Shown piece by piece: positions 56,596-64,000 of a stretch of 64,000 nucleotides of DNA; position 1 is the stretch's first letter; the number at the start of each line of letters is the position of its first letter. Location: the NCBI RefSeq assembly GCF_000002865.3, contig NW_001865047.1:339694-403693 (forward strand), in the 5' to 3' direction. The notes beneath the pieces were generated by a model. The model made no database searches, was not told where the DNA came from, and was given only the letters and a program-made list of their open reading frames with translations. A program made the translations under genes and the position numbers. The stretch comes from Monosiga brevicollis MX1. Its lineage: Eukaryota > Opisthokonta > Choanoflagellata > Craspedida > Salpingoecidae.

Positions 56596-59007
56596 CTAGG
56601 GGCGCCATACGGGCTGGGCGGGAACCTTGTGAACAGGTTTGGTTGGCTTGGTCGAGGAAGCTGGGTCCTTTCTTACGGGGGTCGGATCGGCTTGCTCATC
56701 TGGTACTGCTGTGACTTCGAAGTCGAGGAAGCCATCCTTGTTGCGGCGCAACTTGGCACCGCCCATTTGTAAGCGTGCCCGTGTGTCCTCTTCGGATGCT
56801 TCGGGTGCCAACTGGGTGATGCGCCGACCACGTGACACATCAGACATGGTGTCTGTTTCGCTGTCGCCAAATCCTGTGTCGTTGTCGAAAGCAGGCCCAG
56901 CGGCCCAGGCCCCAAAGTTGGTCATGGGCACTATTGTGGGACTTGGACCATCGTCCTTGGATGTCGACCTAGCAGACCAGAAGGTGTCGGGCGCACACTT
57001 GAGGTCAGTCATGGGAAGAAAAAAAAAAGATTGGGGCCCAGCTTTCGGACAGAAAGCCATCGCAAAGGACAGAAGAACAGCCAGAGCTTCAAACATACAC
57101 AGACTCATCCATGTATGCGTGCTTATCAGATGGATACGCTGGTTCAGGACAGCACAAGTGTGCTGCAATCCAGCGTCGCAACCTAGACACCAGCATCGGT
57201 CACGCATCCCAAGGCCCCACGTTACGTGCGTCAGCTCAGCAAAAATTGGCGAGCGAGCGCTTCAACAACAACCAGTGACTCGGAGTACAGACTGCTTCGC
57301 GCTTGAGCAAACCCACCTCTGACGGCAGTTGGGGGCATCATTGCTCTCGCGATCTGTCCGCTCATAGCCAAAGACCCAAGTCAAAACCAGGGTGGGTAGC
57401 GTCAGACTCAGGCTCACCGCCGCCAGGGCCGGGAGCAGCTGCACACCAGACAGGGCCCAGGTCAATAAGGAACAAGATGGGTCGGTGAAAAAGTCACCCG
57501 GACATAAGCAGGGCCAGCCTATCACAGTCCACCCCTTCACTTACACCAATGACGGTTGCAAGACTGGCAAAGATATCCCGATTCTGGCAAGTGAAACAAG
57601 CCATATTGTCGGCACCGTGACTGGCCGTTGCGAAAAAAAGAGTCTAAAGTTTCAAAGACATGGAAAGACAAAGCCACGAAGAAAGTGAGCACTTGACGTT
57701 GGGGCATCCAACCGATACGAAGCATAGGCTCATACCACAAAGACGACCAGCCCCACGTGAAAGAGTACAGAAGCGCTCGACCACGCTCCAAAAAGCCATC
57801 CGGGCTCGGCGCGGTAGTTGAACAGGTAGTACACCTGATTCAGCAGGCCGCGACGCAATATCAAACAAGGGAGGGTGAGTTGCATGGGGAGAAGGTCCGT
57901 TGGGGCTCTGGTGGTATCTTTGTTTCGCTGCCGACAGACCACAGCTGAGAGTCCAAAAGCCCACCTCAAAGCCGCCGTCGCCCAAGCCCAGGATGGTGAT
58001 GCAGGCAGAGACCATGACCAGAACCCAGGCCATCTCCTGAGCCACCGAGGGATCTGATGGACAGCATGCCAAGCTCATCACTCTGTTGCAAGAGAGAAAA
58101 AGGTTGAAGTAATTGCGTGAACAAGGCAATTATGTGATGGACATTGAGCTCCACAGTCCAGAGCAGCGGGGAAGCAAGGGTAGAGAGTCGAAAGGCACGC
58201 ACCCATCTGCGACACAAGACTCGCCAGCGGTGCACAAATCGCCACAATCTATGCACCAACAAAGATCATGAGCCGTGGCATTCCTCACTGCGTGTTGAGG
58301 CAGGTACACCCGACAGGCTGCTTCTGACAGCAGCACGGCGAAATCAGACCACGCTCACCTTGACAGCACACTGGGGTTGGGGCGTCATTGAGCTCGCCGA
58401 TGCAGCTCTCTGTTGTTGCGTCGTCGTCGCTATCAGAGGGATTGATGAGATCATTGGCATCGCGTAGAGCAGAGCCAAACTGATAGAGGCTCCAAATGAT
58501 GATGATGAGCTTGTAGAGCAAGGCCATGCTGACCAAAGTGAGCTGAAGCCGGGCCCTGGTGCGTTGAAAGCTTCGATTCTGTGCGGCATGTTGAGTGTCT
58601 TTGGCTGTGGATCGTGTGCAACCCAAGATTTTGATGACCAAGGGCACAACAAAGAGGAGCAACATAACGGCGGCCATGGCAATCAAAATGGCCATGCTCG
58701 TGTCTGACACTGTGTCGACAGGCACATCGGAACTGGCTGCAGCGCCGGGCAGCACACTTGCAAGCGTGGAGGCCATCGTGGTGCTGGATTGGTTGCCATG
58801 ATCAAACGTTTGGCTGCTCGAGGAAGTCCACGGCGTTGAGCTGGTGAAGCTGGTGGAGCTGGTGAAGCTGGTGGAGGTTGTGGAGGTTGTGGAGGTTGTG
58901 GAGGTTGTGGAGGTCGTGGAGGTCGTTGTTAAATCCGTCGAGCTGGTCGAGCTGAGCATCAAGCTTATTGAGCTGGAAATGAATGCCGCCGTAGTCGAAG
59001 ACGCCAT
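56596..59007 (-). CDS. polytopic membrane protein with Ser/Thr-rich mucin-like ectodomain
   Basis: The first exon starts at the ATG at 59007 and encodes MASSTTAAFISSSISLMLSS, then a run of TST and TSFTSS repeats. Two hydrophobic helices follow (MAILIAMAAVMLLLFVVPLV and LQLTLVSMALLYKLIIIIWS), then a Cys-rich loop (CCQGERGLISPCCCQKQPVG). Later minus-strand blocks add further helices: QEMAWVLVMVSACITILGLG near 58050-57970, SSASVLFHVGLVVFVV near 57790-57730, and LPALAAVSLSLTLPTLVLTW near 57450-57370. The last exon gives an acidic/basic tail (GFGDSETDTMSDVSRGRRIT ... VHKVPAQPVWRP) ending at 56596. I do not recognise the family. Splice junctions in the middle are not settled. A glycosylated surface protein is the likely class. 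Confidence 0.5.
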
Positions 59008-59757
59008 GATCACGGTAACCCCAGGCAGTGTAAGAGTCGGCTACTTTCCATCCCGCGCTCCGTGCGCAGGCTCAACAGCACCAAAGCCGTGCTGCGCCCA
59101 AGTATGCGAGCGAGGCAAGGCTTGTCTTTCGGGTGGAACGTCAGGTGCAATGCCTCCACGTGCACCAGGAAAGAAGATCGCAATCAAAAAAGGACAAAGA
59201 GATCCGTGGCTCTTTTCCAACGACCCAACAACAGACCAAGCCCAAGGACCGACGGGTCGGCGGGGGCATATGAAGGCGTGAAGGCCAAGAAAACAAATGA
59301 ATCTCCCAGGAGGGGCAGTGGCGGGGCAGTAGCGGGGCAGTGGAGGCAAGCAGCGCAGCCACAGGGGGCGGATTCGCTTGTTTCGTCATGTGCACCTGCC
59401 TAGTTCTGGTTTGCTGACAACAACACACACACATCTCTCAAGGCGAATGTCAGATTATTACAACAGCGCCAACAAGCATCAACAACAACGGATCAAATGT
59501 CAGACTTTGGGGGCCGCTGTGGACACTGCCGGGGCTGTGAAACGGGGCTCTGGACACTCACGGGGCTGTGAAACGGGGCTCTGGACACTCACGGGGCTGT
59601 GAAACGGGGCTCTGGACACTCACGGGGCTGTGAAACGGGGCTCTGGACACTCACGGGGCTGTGAAACGGGGCTCTGGACACTCACGGGGCTCTGGACACT
59701 CACGGGACTCTGGACACTCACGGGGGTTGTTTGATACATCTGGAGAGCAGAGTCATC
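59008..59757. other. divergent spacer containing a 31-bp minisatellite
   Basis: This lies between the polytopic membrane gene (minus) and AMDHD2 (plus). It carries the tandem array at 59531-59728. Remaining sequence has no supported gene. Confidence 0.5.
59531..59728. repeat. 31-bp minisatellite with degenerate 18-bp derivatives
   Basis: About five near-perfect copies of a 31-bp unit (ggggctgtgaaacggggctc + tggacactcac) are followed by shortened units that keep only ggggctctggacactcac and gggactctggacactcac. The array ends 30 bp before the AMDHD2 start codon. Confidence 0.95.
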
Positions 59758-62076
59758 ATGGATGGGGCTGAGAATGGTACTGCTGCAGCTTGGCAGATCT
59801 TTGCGCGCCAGGCTGTGGTGTACGAACAAGAGCAACGCGCCAACATCCTGCGTAGGTGTCATCGCTTCCGTGTGTCGACATGCTTGATGGATGAGCTCAC
59901 GAGGGTATGGCTGCTTGTAGAACACAATGTGCGCCTGACCGTGTGTGGTGACAGCATTGTTGGCGTAGACGTCAACGTGGATGCCGTGGCCGCCGAAGCG
60001 CAAGCTGCTGTCACAACTGATCTTCTCGTGCCTGGCTTTGGTCAGAATTGGCGTTGAGCCTGTACCTTCCTTCTTCGGCCACTTCTGCCTTGCATCGACT
60101 CACTGGCCCGTCTCACTTGAATCGTTCCTTGACAGTGGACATTCACAATCATGGACTGGGAGGCTCAGAGGACCTCAGCACCTCCTGGCTCAACCCCAAC
60201 TTTACACTTGGCAAACTGGCCCGAGCCGGTACCACCGCCACCCTGGCCTCCATCATACCGCTTCGCCAAGACCTGGATGCGTACGTGCAAGGTCATCACT
60301 TTTAGGGCTTTCAGCTTCACATGTCGCGCACCTATTGTATGCAACCTGCCCTCACCTGCTCACTCACGCTGATACTTTTCTCCCGTCACCACACTGCAGT
60401 GTACTGGAAGCCGTCCTGCCTGTCGTTGGTCGGCCCGGCCAGGGCGCTGTCGTCCATGGCCTCCATGCAGGTACTTGCAATGCGACCCCGGACCAGACCA
60501 CTGGCACGTGTGCCTCTGTGCGTGAGCCCTGCTCAACCCACACCGGGTCCCTTTATTGCCATTGGTGGATAGAGGGCCCTATTATTCACGATTTGGGCGC
60601 TCTCCCAAAGTCGGACATCACCACTGCAGACTCCGTCACCAAACTCTTGGACCGGTAAGCCCTTGAGACCCCTTACGCACATCCATCTCTGTGCATCAGT
60701 GGTCTCTCCCAACATTCACACCGCCGATATTGCCTGACGCAGACTGGGCGCTCATCTCAAGATCATGACCGTGAGCCCAACGGCTGATCAAGCTTTGAAT
60801 GACCACACCACCAAGTCAGCCTGCACGCGGCATACCAGCTCTCCCTCTTGCTTCCTTGCTCGCCTACTCACCCCATCGCATTCGTTGTTCGCCCCTCAGG
60901 GAGCTGGCGCGTCGTGGTGTGCGCATTGCCCTTGGCCATGATCGCTCATCCACAGAAGCAGACATTACGCGTCAACTTTCCATTGCTGCACAACATGGTA
61001 TATGCAAAAGCGTCAAGCAAAGTTCATTGAAACCTGCGCTCTTTAGTCGCTCTAAGCCACACACCCCGCGTTTTACATCTTGAGCTCACGTTGGGTGGTC
61101 TCGCATCATGTGTAGGCCAGCGGGCTCATATCACACACCTCTTTAATGTGTGTGCCTTTCACCATCGCAATCCCAGCCTCATCAACTTTGGCCTGTGCCA
61201 CCGCTTGCCCAGAATACCAGGCCTCGATGCGCTTGAAGCACCAACCGTCGAAGTTTGTACTTGTACCATTTTGCTTGGTCGGCTCCTGTGGTCGATCCTC
61301 CACTTCGGGTCGTTCTCGTCGACCTGACTCCGCCAGGGCTTGGCTCCAACACGCCTCATGGATGGCTACCCATAAACACACAGGTCATCCTGGATCACCA
61401 ACACGTGCACCCGATTACAATTCAGGGTCTTTTGAGTGCAAGGCTGCCTGCCGACGTGGCCATCATCACCGGCAAGTTGGCACGACGGCCCCCCTTGCTT
61501 CATCTTTCTTCGTGGCTTTGGACTGTCAAACCTAGACGGCTTGGTTTGATGACATTGTGGCACCGCAGATAACATTTTTTCTGGCCCTCCTGGAGCTGTG
61601 GCTAGCTACCACGGCAAACCTTTCGAGATTGCAGACCATGGACGCAGCGTTGTGGAACAGGTAGGGCTCTTTGTTGTCCCTTAAATCGAAACAAAAAAAA
61701 AGGTTACCGGGCCTAATTTGTACCTGCATTGCGGTTCCTATTCCATCTAGGGTACGGGCAAGCTTGCCGGCAGCTGCATCATGCTCATGGAGAGCTGGCG
61801 TCTTCTTCAGACGGTGCACCACTTGAGTCTCACACAGGCCACTACAATGGTTGCCACCACTCCGTCCACCATTGCTGGGTTGGTAGCTTGCCACATGGCC
61901 CCAGTCTCGATCCATTGACTGCACTTGGCATCCGAGCTCACGACAGACGGCAAAACGGCAGACTGGAGCGAGTTGGAAGGCTCGCCGTCGGTGCTTTTGC
62001 TGATTTACTCTGCCTGGACCAGACTCGGCAGCTCCAACGCGTATACGTTCACGGCTGTCCCGTGGACCTCGACTAG
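59758..62076 (+). CDS. AMDHD2: N-acetylglucosamine-6-phosphate deacetylase
   Basis: Eleven exons close in phase: 59758-60040, 60136-60280, 60400-60470, 60573-60654, 60743-60814, 60900-60997, 61116-61252, 61384-61471, 61569-61660, 61751-61878 and 61947-62076 (441 residues). This amidohydrolase removes acetate from GlcNAc-6-P. Metal and active-site motifs are PGFVDIHNHG, VVHGLHAEGPII, VRIALGHD, AHITHLFN, VILDHQHVHP and IITDNIFSGPPG (the catalytic Asp), with the C-terminal GRLAVGAFADLLCLD. In animals AMDHD2 lets GlcNAc-6-P leave the hexosamine pathway and so lowers UDP-GlcNAc. The intron between 61471 and 61569 uses a GCAAGT donor (GC-AG type). It converges on the GNPTG-like gene. Confidence 0.92.
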
Positions 62077-62440
62077 TGGAGACTTGTGGGCACAGTATTG
62101 AGCGAAAACCTGCACGGGCGAGATTGATCATACAACACGTGATTCGGTAAAAGCGGATGGCCATTAGGCTTCAGAAATATCTTTTAAGAGACTGGCAGAA
62201 CATGTCAAGGCGAGAGACCACAAGGGACCTTGAAAGTTTTGGAAATGAATTTTGTCAATGGACATTATGCGGTGCTTGCCGTCGCTGACGGTCAAAGGCG
62301 CAACTGCAAGATAGACAGACACAAACTGACAAAAAAAAACACAAGAGAGAGGAGACAGACCCAGCACGCGCTGGGGTGCTGGTCATCATGACGCTGCTAC
62401 CAGGAAGCAGCGTCGAGGCAAACTAAGAGTAACATTCACG
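62077..62440. other. convergent spacer
   Basis: This lies between the AMDHD2 and GNPTG-like stops and should hold both 3' ends. No gene is seen. Confidence 0.5.
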
Positions 62441-63914
62441 TCACAGTGCGGCATGGGTGTCGACCCCAACCACTGAATCACTGGGCGCACCCGCGATTGG
62501 CTGGGCTTTGGCCATGCCAACGTCTTCATCGTTCGTTTCACTCACAAGTTGAACAGCAACCGGCTCCACCGCTTGCGTTGGGGGCCCTGGCTGACGCGCC
62601 ACCTGATGCACCGAAAACTCCAACCCGGGGGGTGGTGCTGGGGCGTGCGGCGTGGTCGAGGGTGAAGACGCATCCGCTTGCTCGGCGAGGTGCGCTTCGT
62701 ATGTCGCTTGCACCTCTGCCTCGGAAATGTTGCTAAAGTTCAGCGCCATGCGCAGCAACGCGAGTTGCTGCTCCAGTGTTGCTAGCTGATCTGCGGTTGG
62801 GCAAGGCTGCAAAATGTGGCAAGAGGCACCCATCAAGCACAGGCAAGTGAGATACACGACAGCGCGGGCTGTGCAGTAGCCACTCCCAGCTGCTATCCGT
62901 CTGCCGTTCTTTGTGCGTGTGCTCAAACTGACACCTACCAGGTCTGGTGCGTGGCCCACCAAGCGATCAGAAGTGTCTGCAACCTTAGCAGGCAGGCTGT
63001 CCAGCGTCATGTCATCATTGTGCTCTGGGCCGCCGGCGATAACACCACCCAGTCGTAGCACCTTGTTGGCACCGTGATCCACGTTAACCCCTGCCTCCTT
63101 TTCATTGGACGAGCTTGAGGGAGAAGAAGCCGGTTTGGTAGTTGCGGCAGCAGTGGTGGTGGTGGTGGTCGTCGTCGTCGTCGTTGTTGTCGTCGAGGCT
63201 GTTGTGGGGCGAGGCAGAAAACCCTCGTCTTGATAGAGGCGTGTGGTACGGCGCTTGTAGCCGCTCTGGGTAATCTCTTCGTCGTACAACTCTTCACGGA
63301 GTCGCTGCAGGCGCTGGCGCCCTGCTTTAGATAGCCAGCGCTCCACTAGAACAGTACAACACGCGCGTAGAAAAACAGGTGCCGACACCACGGGAACGAG
63401 CAGCAGGTTGAGCATTGGCTTTTGTGGGCATAGAAATGCCCGCGAAGGGTGGGTGCAACTGTACGTTTAAAGAAGGGCAAACTACCTTTCAGTTGATCAT
63501 CACAGGCCAGGGGTGTTTCCATTTCAAGAACATAACGACAGCGTTCGGGCTCGCCGGCACTGATGATGCGATGCTTGCTGCCGCAAGAGAGGGTAATCTT
63601 TCGAATTATTTCATGACATGATCATGCATGACCTAGATCAGCTTGCTGGTTGCCATCACAAATAAACGGGAAGAGGGCGGCGGGTAAAAGCTCAGCCAAG
63701 TAGCCTTACATTTACGTGGCGAAAAATGCCTCCAGCGCACGGGTCACCCTCATGATAGAGTATAGCAGTAAAGGTGTCGTTGATGATGGACCAGCCCTGA
63801 TATACACTGAAATGGATTGCAGCATGCGAACCCAGAAGCAGAGTTGGTGCCGGGTTGGATCAGCTCTGAAGAAGAAAAGCTGAAGGGCTACTTGGTTCAA
63901 AAAAAGGAAGGCGG

Positions 63915-63957
<43 letters not shown>

Positions 63958-64000
63958 ACAACACCCCACTGCAGACTTACCCGAGAATCCCGTGGTAGGG
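62441..64000 (-). CDS. GNPTG: GlcNAc-1-phosphotransferase gamma subunit-like protein, 5'-partial
   Basis: Five exons close in phase, the first cut by the window end: 64000-63981, 63806-63710, 63597-63486, 63345-62939 and 62806-62441. The mannose-6-phosphate receptor homology domain reads YHGILG, VYQGWSIINDTFTAILYHEG (then DPCAGG), NITLSCGSKHRIISAGEPER (then CRYVLEMETPLACDD). Next is a segment matching the GNPTG middle region: EELYDEEITQSGYKRRTTRL with YQDEGFL. A Thr-rich run coded by ACN repeats (63154-63190) precedes a final coiled-coil-like stretch (CPTADQLATLEQQLALLRMA). GNPTG recognises lysosomal enzyme glycans and assists the alpha/beta enzyme that puts GlcNAc-1-phosphate on mannose in the cis-Golgi. 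The Thr tract and long Pro-rich tail are not in the human protein. The signal peptide would lie outside the window. Confidence 0.85.
63918..63960. repeat. (CA)n microsatellite in intron
   Basis: A CA run of about 20 units with a TACA break, inside the first visible intron of the GNPTG-like gene. Confidence 0.96.

Overview
The window looks like nuclear DNA of a unicellular holozoan, most likely a choanoflagellate such as Monosiga brevicollis. This is inference from gene content: a KLF/Sp-type zinc-finger factor, an annexin, a TNFR/C1q-type secreted protein, a large LRR receptor, a STRIPAK subunit, a tubulin glutamylase and a mannose-6-phosphate tagging subunit sit together in gene-dense DNA with many short GT-AG introns (about 70-150 bp) and GC-rich codons. 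There are two short assembly gaps and many (CA)n and (GA)n microsatellites. No mobile element was identified with confidence, and no CRISPR, operon or bacterial signal was seen.

Layout. 1-5.1 kb: 3' tip of an upstream gene, a divergent histone H3/H2B pair with 3' stem-loops, and an eight-exon class I (iron-sulfur) fumarase. 5.3-12.4 kb: a SET-domain methyltransferase with a signal peptide (minus), a BMT5-like rRNA methyltransferase with zinc fingers (plus), and an AAAP amino-acid transporter (minus). 13-18.7 kb: an unassigned coding-like stretch, an intronless secreted protein combining TNFR cysteine repeats with C1q/TNF-like domains (minus), and a 13-exon annexin (plus). 19-27.4 kb: a PX-domain protein, an unrecognised minus-strand gene, a short-chain dehydrogenase, and a cytochrome-b5 front-end fatty acid desaturase. 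28-37 kb: a TTLL-type glutamylase, a 137-residue orphan, and a STRIP homologue. 37-43 kb: a VMA21-like V-ATPase assembly factor, prostaglandin E synthase 2, and a KLF/Sp-like factor. 43.9-50 kb: a MON2 homologue. 50.4-55.9 kb: an LRR receptor of about 1,700 residues. 56.6-59 kb: a polytopic membrane protein with a Ser/Thr-rich ectodomain. 59.8-64 kb: GlcNAc-6-phosphate deacetylase (plus) converging on the 3' part of a GNPTG-like gene (minus) that runs off the window end.

The genes are mainly independent housekeeping, trafficking and surface functions, as usual in a eukaryotic genome. Two neighbour pairs make functional sense: H3/H2B share one intergenic control region, and the convergent AMDHD2/GNPTG pair both touch the UDP-GlcNAc pool. 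Exon boundaries were placed by eye from GT/AG sites, reading-phase continuity and family similarity. Where every phase closes I give full exon lists; for STRIP, MON2, the 22.3-23.4 kb gene and the 56.6-59 kb gene only the span and main coding blocks are reliable.
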